From contig NZ_CP109027.1 of NCBI RefSeq assembly GCF_036226885.1, positions 1 through 64,000 on the forward strand: 64,000 nt of DNA, given 5' to 3'. Below the pieces are notes generated by a model that saw only the letters and a list, made by a program, of their open reading frames with translations, had not been told where the DNA came from and did not search any database. Position 1 is the first letter of the stretch, and each line of letters opens with the position of its first letter. Of the stretch, positions 1-8,400 are shown piece after piece. The position numbers and the translations under genes were made by a program. Source of the stretch: Streptomyces sp. NBC_00663 (lineage in GTDB: Bacteria; Actinomycetota; Actinomycetes; Streptomycetales; Streptomycetaceae).

Positions 1-6
1 GACGCG

Positions 7-173
7 GCGTCGCTACGCGACGCTTCCCCGCGCTGCGCGCGGGAGGGGCGGAACTCCGTTCTGCCTACCGGATCACTCCGTGATCTGGGGTCCCGGCCTG
101 CGGCCGGGACTGTTCCGTACCGGCCTGCTCCGCAGTCCCGTACGGAACCTGACATGCCCTCCGGGCCTGTCAG
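7..173. repeat. Telomere-like array of seven tandem hairpins
   Basis: Seven hairpins lie head to tail: 7-23 (7-bp stem, loop TAC), 27-43 (7 bp, TGC), 47-65 (8 bp with one G-T, TCC), 68-88 (9 bp with one G-T, TCC), 90-110 (9 bp, TGC), 112-148 (outer 9-bp stem, inner 4-bp stem, TCC) and 149-173 (6-bp and 4-bp stems around a T/C mismatch, TCC). On the bottom strand every loop reads GNA (GTA, GCA or GGA). In Streptomyces the 3' overhang of a left telomere is the bottom strand, and such GNA loops with sheared G-A pairs are characteristic. The order does not match the archetypal Streptomyces telomere as I remember it, so this would be a non-archetypal type. Whether base 1 is the true end cannot be seen. 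Confidence 0.8.
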
Positions 174-424
174 AAAAGCGGCATCTACAGGGGGCGGGGC
201 CGCTTGTGGTGCAGCGTCAGCCACCCTTGCGGGACACCAGCCTGACGCACCTTCAAACCCTCATTCCTGAACCGGAATCGGCCACCCCGACCACTTTCGG
301 TCCTTCCCCGAGAGATCTGGTGTGTCAGTCTTATGACCGGCTTGAGTCTGGGATGATGACAGAGTACCTCATCGCGCGGGCTGCGTGATGGCTTTGTTTG
401 CCCTATAGGTAATCCACGGGAGAC
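174..424. other. Subtelomeric non-coding stretch
   Basis: No convincing gene. Two further inverted repeats are visible: GCGGC/GCCGC around 178-203, and GCGTCAG with CTGACGC at about 214-248. These may extend the telomeric secondary structure inward. The sequence CCTATAGGT near 401-410 sits about 15 bases before the first start codon and could be part of its promoter. Confidence 0.5.
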
Positions 425-616
425 ATGATGAACGCCGAGCTGGGCGAGCCGAAGCGCGAGTACGTCGGCCTTATTGAGATCGCTGGCCAGCCGGAAATTC
501 AATTGCGGCTGATGGCTTCGTCGTTGAGTGAAGCCCGAGCAATCGTCATCGAGCAGTATGGTGAGGGGCACGTGATCTCGATATGGAACGAAGAAGACGC
601 CAATCGTCCCAGGTAG
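425..616 (+). CDS. Small hypothetical protein next to telomere
   Basis: A 63-aa acidic protein of unknown function. GGGAG at 418-422 precedes two adjacent ATG codons; spacing favours the second one, at 428. The composition (mixed charged residues, a segment YVGLIEIAGQPEIQLRLMAS followed by a predicted helix) looks like a compact alpha/beta protein rather than random reading. It ends 111 bases before the terminal helicase and shares its direction, so the two may be co-transcribed. No family is recognised. It could still be a chance reading frame. Confidence 0.5.
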   Translation: MMNAELGEPKREYVGLIEIAGQPEIQLRLMASSLSEARAIVIEQYGEGHVISIWNEEDANRPR

Positions 617-727
617 AGCCGCATCGACTTATAACCGCTCACGCGAGTGAGGTGTCATTTTGGAACTCGGATGGGATCTGGGCTGAGACGGGATTCCCTC
701 TGAATAGACCCGGGAATGTGAGGCATT

Positions 728-3232
728 GTGGCTCAAATGGAATTGCGTCCGCATCAGGCTGAGGCCGTCGATAGCGTCGTTCGCATTCTCGGGACTCCGG
801 CCGGTGGCCATATGCCGCCCGAGGGTCTGCGCACGCAGGTAATCGCCGCTACCGGTTCCGGAAAGAGCCTGATCGGTGCGGAGTCTGCGCGTCGTCTTTC
901 TGCTCGCCGGGTGCTGGTGGTGGTGCCGACGCTGGACCTGCTGACGCAGATGGCCGGCGCCTGGCGGCGGGCGGGCCGGACGGGCGCGATGATCGGCGTC
1001 TGTTCACTGCGGGCCGAGGAGAGCCAGGGCCTGCCCTGCACGACTGATCCTGACGAGCTGGTGGCGTGGGTGGAGGGGCTGGAGACCGTGACGGTCTTCG
1101 CGACCTACGCATCGGTGGGCCTGCGCATCCTGCAACGCGCGCACACGGCCGGGCTGGGGGTGTGGAGCCTGATGGTGGTGGATGAGGCGCACCGGACCAG
1201 TGGTGACGGCATGAAGCCGTGGGCGGCCGTGCACGATCAGGCGCAGCTCCCTGCCGAGCGGCGCCTGTACATGACGGCGACGCCGCGGGTGTGGGAGGCG
1301 GAGGGTGAGCGGCCTCGCCTGGTGGCGTCGATGGAGGACGGGTCGCCGGTGTTCGGACCGGTGGCGTACAAGCTCACCTTGTCGGAGGCGATCGGGCGGG
1401 GCATCGTCGCCCCGTACCAGGTGCTGTGCCTCGACATCCGCGACCCGGACCTGTACGCCGCGATGACCAGCGAGGAAACCGGATCAGACGCCGTACGCGG
1501 AGCGCGCCTGGCCGCCGTGCAGACCGGGCTGATGCGGGCCGCGGTCGAGGAACGCTTCCGGCGCGTGCTGTCCTTCCACAGCAGGGTGAACGAGGCGGAG
1601 GCGATGGCGGCCGCGGTACCGGTGACTGCGGGCCGGCTCACTGAGGACGACCCCGACACCTACCCGCCAGCAGATCAGGTCTGGGCAGACTGGCTGTACG
1701 GCGAGCACGCCCCCGGACACCGCCGTACGGTGCTGGATGAATTCGCCTCAGATTTCCTCGGAGGACCGGCCTTTGAGGGCCGGGATGTGCGGGCCGAATT
1801 GCGGGTGCTTTCATCCGTTCGCGTTTTGGGTGAAGGCGTCGATACAGCCGAGTGTGACGCAGTCCTATTTGCGGATGCGCGCGGCTCAATGGTCGACATC
1901 GTACAGATGGTTGGGCGTGCCCTGCGGCTGCATCCCGGGCGCGGAAAACTTGCCACGCTGATCGTTCCGGTATTCCTCGGACCGGACGAGGATGCGGATG
2001 AGCTGCTGACTTCGAATGCTTATGGCACCCTCAGTAAGCTCCTCGGAGCCCTGCGGGCGCACGATGCGGAGACGATCGAGGCACTTGCTGATCCCCGCCT
2101 GCGGAACGGGAGTTGGCGCTCCGAGGACGAGGACGTCGAGGGCGAGGGCTTGGCGCAGGACGCTGACGGGGAGGACGGCCAGGAGGCGGATCTCGTTCCG
2201 CCGGTGGGTGCCGCGGCGGCGGGAGTGCTGCGGTTCACCGAGGAACGAGACCCGGCCGCCCTCGCCCAGTTCGTGCGGCTGCGGGTCATCGACCCCGAAA
2301 AGGCGTACTGGCGACGCGGCATCCAGGCCGCCACCCGCTGGCTGCGCGAGACCGGCAACATCGAGCTGCGCGTGCCCTACACGTACGTCACCCCGGACGA
2401 CTGGCCCGATGGTGTCGGCGGGCATCCGCTGGGGGTCTTTGTCGCTGATCAACGCCGGTACTACAGCGCGGGAACCCTGGAAGCGTCGCGCGTGACGGAG
2501 CTGGAGAACCTCGGCATGGTCTGGTCCGTGCACGCCTCCGCGTGGGAGGCCGGCCTCGCCGTCGCCCGCGACTACGCCAACGTGCACAGGCACTGCCTGC
2601 CCGGCAACTCCGTGGTGTGGGATGGCCATGCACTAGGCACCTGGCTCAAGAATCAGCGGGCCGGGGCCAAGAAGGCGCGTGAGAACGCCGCACGCCGCGC
2701 GAACGGGGAAACCGGCCTGTCGTACGCCGGGGAGCTGTCACAGGCCCGTATGGAGGCGCTGGAGGACATCGATCCCGGATGGTGCCCGGAGTGGGACATC
2801 AGCTGGGCACGCTGTCATCGGCTGCTCCTCCAACACTTCCAGGCCGGAGGCGCACTGCCCACCAAGGCGGGCGAACTGGTCGTCCAGGGCGAGGACCTGG
2901 CCGTGTGGATCGCCGGGCAGACCGCCGCGTGGGACAAGCTGACCCCTGCGCAGCAGTACCTCCTGGAAAGCCTCGGCATCGACCCCGACACCACAGAACA
3001 GGGCGTGCGGCCGGTACGGCGATCCCAGGATGAACTGTGGGAGCGCAACATGGCCGCAGCCCGCCAGTTCCACGCCCGGGAGGGGCACCTTCGGGTGCCT
3101 CGCCAGCACCGCGAAGACGTCGACGGCGAGCTGCTCGGCTTGGGGTCGTTCATCTCCAACACACGACGACGCGCCAACAAACTCAGCCCCGAACGACACG
3201 ACGCCCTCACCGCCTTGGGCATGCGCTGGTAG
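728..3232 (+). CDS. Subtelomeric DEAD/DEAH-box helicase with helicase-associated repeats
   Basis: An 834-aa superfamily 2 helicase. Visible motifs are Walker A ATGSGKS (41-47), DEAH (152-155), the motif III-type segment YMTATPRV, and the motif VI-type segment QMVGRALRLHPGRGK. The C-terminal ~310 residues (from about 525) hold four helicase-associated (HA) units of the kind ending in WLxNQR, separated by LDP/IDPGW-type spacers. Such helicases are typical genes next to Streptomyces telomeres, the TtrA type being linked to terminal function and conjugal transfer. A role in telomere replication or end processing is inferred from position and family. GTG at 728 is chosen because GAGG lies 5-6 bases before it and the N-terminus runs straight into the RPHQ-type Q motif. 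The same HA domain recurs in the transposon gene at 11758. Confidence 0.88.
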   Translation: MAQMELRPHQAEAVDSVVRILGTPAGGHMPPEGLRTQVIAATGSGKSLIGAESARRLSARRVLVVVPTLDLLTQMAGAWRRAGRTGAMIGVCSLRAEESQGLPCTTDPDELVAWVEGLETVTVFATYASVGLRILQRAHTAGLGVWSLMVVDEAHRTSGDGMKPWAAVHDQAQLPAERRLYMTATPRVWEAEGERPRLVASMEDGSPVFGPVAYKLTLSEAIGRGIVAPYQVLCLDIRDPDLYAAMTSEETGSDAVRGARLAAVQTGLMRAAVEERFRRVLSFHSRVNEAEAMAAAVPVTAGRLTEDDPDTYPPADQVWADWLYGEHAPGHRRTVLDEFASDFLGGPAFEGRDVRAELRVLSSVRVLGEGVDTAECDAVLFADARGSMVDIVQMVGRALRLHPGRGKLATLIVPVFLGPDEDADELLTSNAYGTLSKLLGALRAHDAETIEALADPRLRNGSWRSEDEDVEGEGLAQDADGEDGQEADLVPPVGAAAAGVLRFTEERDPAALAQFVRLRVIDPEKAYWRRGIQAATRWLRETGNIELRVPYTYVTPDDWPDGVGGHPLGVFVADQRRYYSAGTLEASRVTELENLGMVWSVHASAWEAGLAVARDYANVHRHCLPGNSVVWDGHALGTWLKNQRAGAKKARENAARRANGETGLSYAGELSQARMEALEDIDPGWCPEWDISWARCHRLLLQHFQAGGALPTKAGELVVQGEDLAVWIAGQTAAWDKLTPAQQYLLESLGIDPDTTEQGVRPVRRSQDELWERNMAAARQFHAREGHLRVPRQHREDVDGELLGLGSFISNTRRRANKLSPERHDALTALGMRW

Positions 3233-3435
3233 GAGTGCGGGAGCATCTGGTGGGGGATCTCCCCCTACCTCGGAGCTCTCCTGCTTCTCTCGGAACGACT
3301 CCAGCTATCGCGCTGCTCTATAGGTGCGCTTGTGATCCTTTCCCAACGCCCCTTGCCGATGCGTCAGTCGGGCGTGTCCGGCGGGGTGCCAAGGAGGTGA
3401 AGACCTGGTCAGTCGTTGTCCGTGTGCTGATCTCG
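3233..3435. other. Intergenic stretch
   Basis: About 200 bases without a gene. A second CTATAGGT lies near 3317-3325, echoing the one before the small gene at 425. A good AGGAGG (3392-3397) is present but lies too far from the chosen start at 3436. Confidence 0.4.
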
Positions 3436-4509
3436 ATGGTGAGCCACAATGAGCCGATGGTGCGTAGGCCTTATCCGACCTGGAATGATCTGACTTACCC
3501 GGATCTTGAGGACGTCTGGCAGGCGCTTCGAGAGACACGCTCGGACCCGCCCGGCTGGGCAGGCAGTGGCAACGCGGCTCGACGCAAGACGTACAACTCG
3601 GCGCTTGAGCAAGCAGAGCAGCTCTTGAAGGCGGCCGCGGATGTGGGGCCAGCTTCCCGGCCCCTCCTTCTGTTTTATGGCCTGAGTCAGGCTGGCCGTG
3701 CAATCGCAGCCGCGGGGCAGCAGCCGGACTACCGGCTGAACGGTCACGGCATCGCTATCAAGCAAGCCGACCAGCCCCACGTGGGACGTGTGCTGGTCGC
3801 GGACAAGGGGGCCGGAGCGTTCACGCAAGTGGCCTCGCTCCTAGGCTCACGTTCTCTGCCTCAGGAAGTCGAGCTCGCCGATTTGTGGAACATTATTGAG
3901 GAGAACGACGGCTGGCCGCTTACCTCCGCTCCATCCTCAGTACGGTGCCTTCGGGTCACACGGAAACCTGTGGGTCCGGACAGCTTCAGCCAGGTGGCTC
4001 TCGACCTGGATGGCCTCTCTGACGAAGTCGCGCCCCATAGAGATGATCAAGACCAGCTCGCGGCAGCAATCCGTCAGAAACTGAGCGCGTTCCCAACGGT
4101 CGCCGGCTACGAATTCCTGCACGGACCGGCGAGCTTCTCCGGGCGGGACGAGAAACGGGGGACAGTAACGGTGAGCCTAGCCTGGCCGTTGGGCAGACCG
4201 GAGCAGGCATCTGACCAGGACGTCGAGTCAGTAATGAACACGCTGACACCCTGGATCGGCCGCGACCCCTTGCAACGACGTGTGCACTCCGTCCTCGGAG
4301 GTGACGGGGCCCAGCTGCATCCCTTTCTTGCGTGGTGGTCGGTGCTGTACAGCCTCTCGATGCTTGCCCGCTACCAGCCTGGCCAGTGGACCACACAGAT
4401 CGATGTGAACCACAGCGTCGACGCTGCGGCTGTCGAGCGGCTGTTGCGTAAAGCCCTCATCGCCGTACCTGAACTCACACTGGCAACCATCGACGAGGTC
4501 TCCCGCTGA
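3436..4509 (+). CDS. YaaC-like protein
   Basis: A 357-aa protein resembling the YaaC family (function unknown). The hallmark is the N-terminal helical stretch with a QAEQLL segment followed by SRPLLLFYGLSQAGRA, near residues 57-95. The remainder is mixed alpha/beta with no catalytic motif I can name. The reading frame stays open far upstream, but composition becomes arginine/proline-rich before 3436, as expected for non-coding reading of the helicase end. ATG 3436 or ATG 3457 are the plausible starts; neither has a well-spaced ribosome site. The gene faces the minus-strand gene at 4545 with only 35 bases between the stop codons. Confidence 0.7.
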   Translation: MVSHNEPMVRRPYPTWNDLTYPDLEDVWQALRETRSDPPGWAGSGNAARRKTYNSALEQAEQLLKAAADVGPASRPLLLFYGLSQAGRAIAAAGQQPDYRLNGHGIAIKQADQPHVGRVLVADKGAGAFTQVASLLGSRSLPQEVELADLWNIIEENDGWPLTSAPSSVRCLRVTRKPVGPDSFSQVALDLDGLSDEVAPHRDDQDQLAAAIRQKLSAFPTVAGYEFLHGPASFSGRDEKRGTVTVSLAWPLGRPEQASDQDVESVMNTLTPWIGRDPLQRRVHSVLGGDGAQLHPFLAWWSVLYSLSMLARYQPGQWTTQIDVNHSVDAAAVERLLRKALIAVPELTLATIDEVSR

Positions 4510-4544
4510 GGTTGAACTGCCCGCCAGGCCGTGTCGCGCAGGCG

Positions 4545-5378
4545 TCACTCTTCTGCTTGCTGCAGCACAGCGTTACCGGACAGCGGGGTCCATCCCTCTC
4601 CAACGGGTGTCAGGGCATCGACGGGAGCAGGCGTACCAACGGGCGCGCTGTACACCCGTCCGGTGTGTTCCCAAGACGTCGACTGCAGCACCACTTCCTG
4701 GTCGAACACCTCCGGCTGGAGCTCAAGTGCTCCGTATTCCTGAAGGGCTCGAACGTAGTTGAGGAGTTCGATCGCTCTGACCATGACCCAGGCGACCAGG
4801 GGGGCTGCGGCACGAAATCGTTCGGACAGACCGAATGGGTCAGTTTCCTTTAGTCGTTCGGTGTCGTGGTGAACGACATCCCCGTAGATCCAGGCCATCG
4901 CCAGGCGTTGGTCATCCAGATCGGCAGCCTGTCCTGTGAGGGGGTTGCCGATCATGACTTGATATCCGGTCTCCCGCGTAGGTGCTGCGGATCCTGTTCT
5001 GTCTCGCCACTCAGTGCGTGCGCCCTTGACCCACGTCTTGTCGTCCGGCATCGCCCGGCAGAAGAACCCCACCCCAGCGAGCGCCTTCAGGTAGGAGCAG
5101 GCATCTGTTTCCAGGAGGAGTGGTCTGATTCTCGCGGCAGCAGATTCCACCACCTCTTCGGCGGGAAGCTCCTGGCGAAAATGCGCTTCACCTGTTTCAA
5201 GGACAGTCACTGTGTATGTGGCTCCGGCCAAAGCCACCAGCTCGTCCCAGTCGGCCGCCAGTGAGTGTGCTTCTACCCGGCGTGCTCGCAGCACGAACGC
5301 CTCAAGGTTGGCCCGGTGCCGCGCCACCACTTCTGCCTGCGACCGCGCCCCCGTCGTTGCCACGTGTCTCCCCCACAT
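4545..5378 (-). CDS. Hypothetical protein, convergent with YaaC-like gene
   Basis: A 277-aa protein of unknown function. The start is placed at the ATG encoding MWGRHVATT, where protein-like composition begins; the open frame continues to 5603 but that part reads like junk. The N-terminal ~60 residues look helical (AEVVARHRANLEAFVLRARR). A later segment, IYGDVVHHDTERL, carries conserved-looking histidines and acids. YaaC-like genes are sometimes found with helical unknown partners, so a two-gene functional unit is possible, but the convergent arrangement rules out an operon. No motif gives a reaction. Confidence 0.6.
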   Translation of the reverse strand: MWGRHVATTGARSQAEVVARHRANLEAFVLRARRVEAHSLAADWDELVALAGATYTVTVLETGEAHFRQELPAEEVVESAAARIRPLLLETDACSYLKALAGVGFFCRAMPDDKTWVKGARTEWRDRTGSAAPTRETGYQVMIGNPLTGQAADLDDQRLAMAWIYGDVVHHDTERLKETDPFGLSERFRAAAPLVAWVMVRAIELLNYVRALQEYGALELQPEVFDQEVVLQSTSWEHTGRVYSAPVGTPAPVDALTPVGEGWTPLSGNAVLQQAEE

Positions 5379-5554
5379 CTCGACCCCGGCAGTTCTTAGC
5401 CGCACGACGAAAGAAGCATGACGTGACAAGCAGATGGCATCAACGCGTTTCAGCCGCGGGTCCTGTATCTGTGACGCGGTGTCGAGCCGGCACAAGGCCG
5501 GGATTGTCCTCAGGCTGCGGCCCGCGCTGGCCCCAACTGTTGAGTCGCCGTGGG
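5379..5554. other. Intergenic stretch before transposon module
   Basis: I see no gene, clear terminator or repeat here. It is one of several places where a left transposon end could lie. Confidence 0.3.
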
Positions 5555-5968
5555 TCAGGGACGGGTGGTGTTCTTCGCCGTGCGGCACTCGGGGCAGCGG
5601 CAACGGCCGTGCCGGTAGGCCATCGCGGTGCCGTGGTCAAGGTCGGGATCGCGTCCTGCGGTCAGGGCCAGGTCCAGGGCGCGTCCCCAGGCCGGGGCAT
5701 ACGCGGCGTAGCTGCGGGCCCGGTGGACGGAGATTCCCAGGTCGGCGCAGACGTCGCTGATGTGCTCGCCGCTGGCAATACGTCCCAGCAGGGCGGCGCG
5801 TGCGGCGGGCGGGAAGAGAGCGTCAGCGATCTCGCGTCGGTAGGCCCGGTCCGGTGTACGCCGCAAGCTCCGGCAACTCGCACAACGGCTTGCCGTCCCG
5901 GCGACCGGGCGGTGGCAGTGGTGGCAGCGGTGCGAAGCAGAGGGGGCGGTATCAGGCATGCAGGGCAC
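5555..5968 (-). CDS. Small zinc-ribbon / helix-turn-helix-like protein
   Basis: A 137-aa protein, or 134 aa from the in-frame ATG at 5959. It has a CHHC...CASC knuckle near residues 14-33 and a second cysteine pair, CRCPEC, at the C-terminus, so it probably binds zinc. In between, GEHISDVCADLGISVHRARSY looks like a helix-turn-helix followed by a helical region. It is divergent from tniQ1, with about 245 bases between the two starts, so it may regulate that promoter. Small zinc-ribbon HTH proteins of this kind are common in actinobacterial mobile elements; a regulatory role is inference. Confidence 0.6.
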   Translation of the reverse strand: MPCMPDTAPSASHRCHHCHRPVAGTASRCASCRSLRRTPDRAYRREIADALFPPAARAALLGRIASGEHISDVCADLGISVHRARSYAAYAPAWGRALDLALTAGRDPDLDHGTAMAYRHGRCRCPECRTAKNTTRP

Positions 5969-6212
5969 TCCTCACCGAGAGAACGGGAACCGTCCTCCCC
6001 CGGCGGGCGGCACTTCCCTCGCATGCGGGCAAGCCGTTGGCCGGGTGCTGTGGAGGAGCGGGTACCCCCGCGTCGGCGGGGAGCAGCACGGTTTCACCGT
6101 AGCGCAGCAGGGGCGGGCCGGGCCGGTTGAGCTCATCGATGTTGCGGGCGGGTGGAGTTGGGCCCAATTGCCCGTCCGGGCCAGCTGGAGAGGGCACGCT
6201 GAGGTCGTGGGT

Positions 6213-7241
6213 GTGCTGAGGGTGGCTCCGCTGGATGGGGAGACGACGTGGTCGTACCTGTGTCGGCTCGCCGCCGGATACTGGATGGGCAGCGGATCCC
6301 TGCTGGGCTGGTGGCAGCAGACCAATCCTCGTCCTCGGCTGTGCAAAGGCAGCCCCGGGACGGTGTTGGAGGTGCTCTTTGACCCCGCGGGGCAGGAGTT
6401 GCTGGCCCGTCTGAGCGGGATCCCTCAGAGCGTGCTGGCGCGGTCCCTGCCGTCGTGGTCGCAGGGGCCGGGCGCATTCGGCCCGGACATTCGTGTTCGG
6501 TGCGGGCCCGGCAGGCGAGGACCAGGCGGGCTCGGAGAGGGGCGGATGCGCTGGCAGCATGCCCGCGCGCTCGGGCCCGTAGCTATCGCGTGCCAGCTGT
6601 GTACAGCGCGCCGCAGCGGTCGTCCCGTGCTCGCGGTGCGCTACCTGCCAATGTGGCGACGGGTCTGCCTGCGGCATCAGCGCTGGCAGACCGACGCCGA
6701 CGGTCCGGGTGGGCCCGAGTGGCTGGACGTGGCCTTCTGCCCCGAGATCGGCAGGGCCCAGCAGCGGTGGTCGGCGCTGGCCCGGCAGGCCTCCGCCCGC
6801 GGGCACGATCCGCGGCAGGCGTTCGCTCTTGCCCGTGCCGTCGTGCTGGGATGGTGGCGGCAGGCTGCCGCCTGGCAGGACGAGCAGATCTGGCCCCGGC
6901 GCCTGGACCGCCTCGCGCAAGCATCGGCGGCCCGTGGCCCGGAAGCCGTGCGGTCGGCGTCACTGCGTGATGCAGTCGTCCTGCCCGAAGTCATCGCCGT
7001 GACTGCGGCGTTGACCGACCCGGTCTGCATCCTGATGGCGCACGCCGACCGCAGCCGGACGCGGCCGGCTGGGTGGGGTGCAGGAGGACGCTTCGTTCAC
7101 CACCTCGGCCATCGCCTGGATCGACCCTGGCTCGGCCCGATCCTCGAGGTCGACTACACCAGCCCGCTGCAGACCTGGATCGGTACAGCTGTTCCCTTGA
7201 CGGAAGGCGCCGTGCCGATTGGACCAGCGCCGGTGGACTGA
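6213..7241 (+). CDS. TniQ-family transposition target selector (first copy)
   Basis: A 342-aa TniQ-type protein. It opens with the family signature RVAPLDGETTWSYLCRLA and contains a zinc-ribbon layout: CQLC, then about 20 residues later VCLRHQRW (CxxH). A helical C-terminal half includes WPRR and the pair RDAVVLPEVIAVTAALT, which aligns by eye with RDAVTYPETVALTSILT in the second TniQ at 11758. TniQ/TnsD proteins bind target DNA and recruit the TnsC ATPase. GTG 6213 is chosen because GAGG (6201-6204) is eight bases upstream and the signature follows at once. It lies upstream of tnsABC, an unusual place, and lacks the HA array of its paralogue. The two probably select different targets. Confidence 0.8.
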   Translation: MLRVAPLDGETTWSYLCRLAAGYWMGSGSLLGWWQQTNPRPRLCKGSPGTVLEVLFDPAGQELLARLSGIPQSVLARSLPSWSQGPGAFGPDIRVRCGPGRRGPGGLGEGRMRWQHARALGPVAIACQLCTARRSGRPVLAVRYLPMWRRVCLRHQRWQTDADGPGGPEWLDVAFCPEIGRAQQRWSALARQASARGHDPRQAFALARAVVLGWWRQAAAWQDEQIWPRRLDRLAQASAARGPEAVRSASLRDAVVLPEVIAVTAALTDPVCILMAHADRSRTRPAGWGAGGRFVHHLGHRLDRPWLGPILEVDYTSPLQTWIGTAVPLTEGAVPIGPAPVD

Positions 7242-7662
7242 CGCACATTCAACTGGCGCTCTTGTGCGGCGGAACGACGCCCACCCTCGCACTACGCGCA
7301 CCGGCGGGGCATCAACGAGTCCGGCGTTTTCGGCTTGATCGCCGACATCCATGGCATGCCATCTGGTCATCACTCGAATGATCCATAAATAGACTGCCCG
7401 GCCCGCCTGTTTGGGCAGGCGATGCGGCGGTGCCAGGGAGCCGACCAGCGCCGGAGATTCTTCCTGCTGCTCGGCACTGCAGCTGATGTCACGGACGGAG
7501 TAACCCTGATGGTTTTCCTGCGCGGTCGGGCTCGTATGGCGTTGTGTGTCGTGAGTGATCGTCGACAGCAGCCAGCAGGCCGCGTCGTCCCCCTCTTCCG
7601 GGGCCGGGGGCAGCGTTTCTGAGCCGGGCGGCAGCGGTGGTGTTGTGGGGTGCGAAGGCGAT
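7242..7662. other. Intergenic region between tniQ1 and tnsA
   Basis: About 420 bases with no convincing gene. It probably carries the tnsABC promoter. An AT-richer patch near 7363-7392 (around CGAATGATCCATAAATAG) stands out against the GC-rich background and is followed by the small hairpin GCCCGCCTG/CAGGC near 7400-7422. No transposon end repeats were recognised. Confidence 0.4.
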
Positions 7663-8400
7663 ATGGCCGTGGAGGCGGGCCGGATCGACGTGCGTTTTCG
7701 AGACCCCGTGGGGCGTGTGCGCCAGGTGCCGTGGCTTGAGGCTGCGCAGGACGTCGCCTTCGAGGCCGCTCCTGTCATACGCCCTTTCCCAGTCCGGCAT
7801 GGGGGGCGTGTTGCTCCGGGTTGGTGGTGGTCGTCGACGACCCGGCGGCTGGTGGCGTACGGATCGGGTGTAATAAGGACCCAGCTCATGCTGCTGGACC
7901 GGGATCCGGCGGTGGTGGGGCTGGCCTGCCGGCCGGTGGAGCTGGTGTGGTGTGAGGACGGCCGATCCAGCGGGCATGCACCGCAGTTGATGGCCCGTTT
8001 GCAGGACGGCTCGGGGCTGTTGGTCGACTGCGTGGGGCGCGGCGGTGCGTCGGTCCGGTTGACGGAGCGGGCGCGGATTGTGGCGGCTGCTGCGCAGACC
8101 GCGGGCTGGGGTTACCGGATCGCCGGGCTTCCGGATCCGGTTGTGGTGGCCAATGTGCGGTGGCTGGCGGGCTACCGGCATCCCCGGTATGCGGCGGGAG
8201 TGCGGACGCCCGCTCTGCTGGAGGCCTTCGCTAGTCCGCGGCCGGCGGTGGAGGCGGTACCAGGGCTGGGGGATCCGATCGCCGTGTGGCCTGCAGTGTT
8301 TCACTCGCTGTGGAGCGGTGTGCTGTGGGTGCGGCTGGACGAACCGCTGCACGAGCGTGCGGTCGTCTGCCTCGCTCAGCAGGGGCTGGAGGCGGCGTGA
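7663..8400 (+). CDS. TnsA-like heteromeric transposase endonuclease subunit (probably altered active site)
   Basis: A 245-aa TnsA-type protein. The core reads LLDRDPAVVGLACRPVELVW, then GHAPQLMARLQDG and LLVDCVGRGG. In active TnsA nucleases the corresponding block is H-x-P-D-F/Y followed by E/D-V-K. Here the aspartate position is Q108 (HAPQ, residues 105-108) and the second acidic motif is V-D122-C with no lysine. TnsA cuts the 5' strands at transposon ends so that transposition is cut-and-paste; losing it makes cointegrates. The changes suggest a weak or inactive nuclease, although actinobacterial homologues are known to diverge at the lysine. ATG 7663 follows GAAGG. The stop overlaps the tnsB start (GTGA), so the two are translationally coupled. 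Confidence 0.75.
   Translation: MAVEAGRIDVRFRDPVGRVRQVPWLEAAQDVAFEAAPVIRPFPVRHGGRVAPGWWWSSTTRRLVAYGSGVIRTQLMLLDRDPAVVGLACRPVELVWCEDGRSSGHAPQLMARLQDGSGLLVDCVGRGGASVRLTERARIVAAAAQTAGWGYRIAGLPDPVVVANVRWLAGYRHPRYAAGVRTPALLEAFASPRPAVEAVPGLGDPIAVWPAVFHSLWSGVLWVRLDEPLHERAVVCLAQQGLEAA

Noticed and set aside
402-3325. CTATAGGT present both upstream of the small gene at 425 and downstream of the helicase
   Set aside because: Only eight bases are shared, the contexts differ, and two chance copies are possible; not enough to call transposon ends or a shared promoter.
3037-3435. Upstream extension of the YaaC-like frame
   Set aside because: Reads through the end of the helicase gene in another frame and is arginine-rich.
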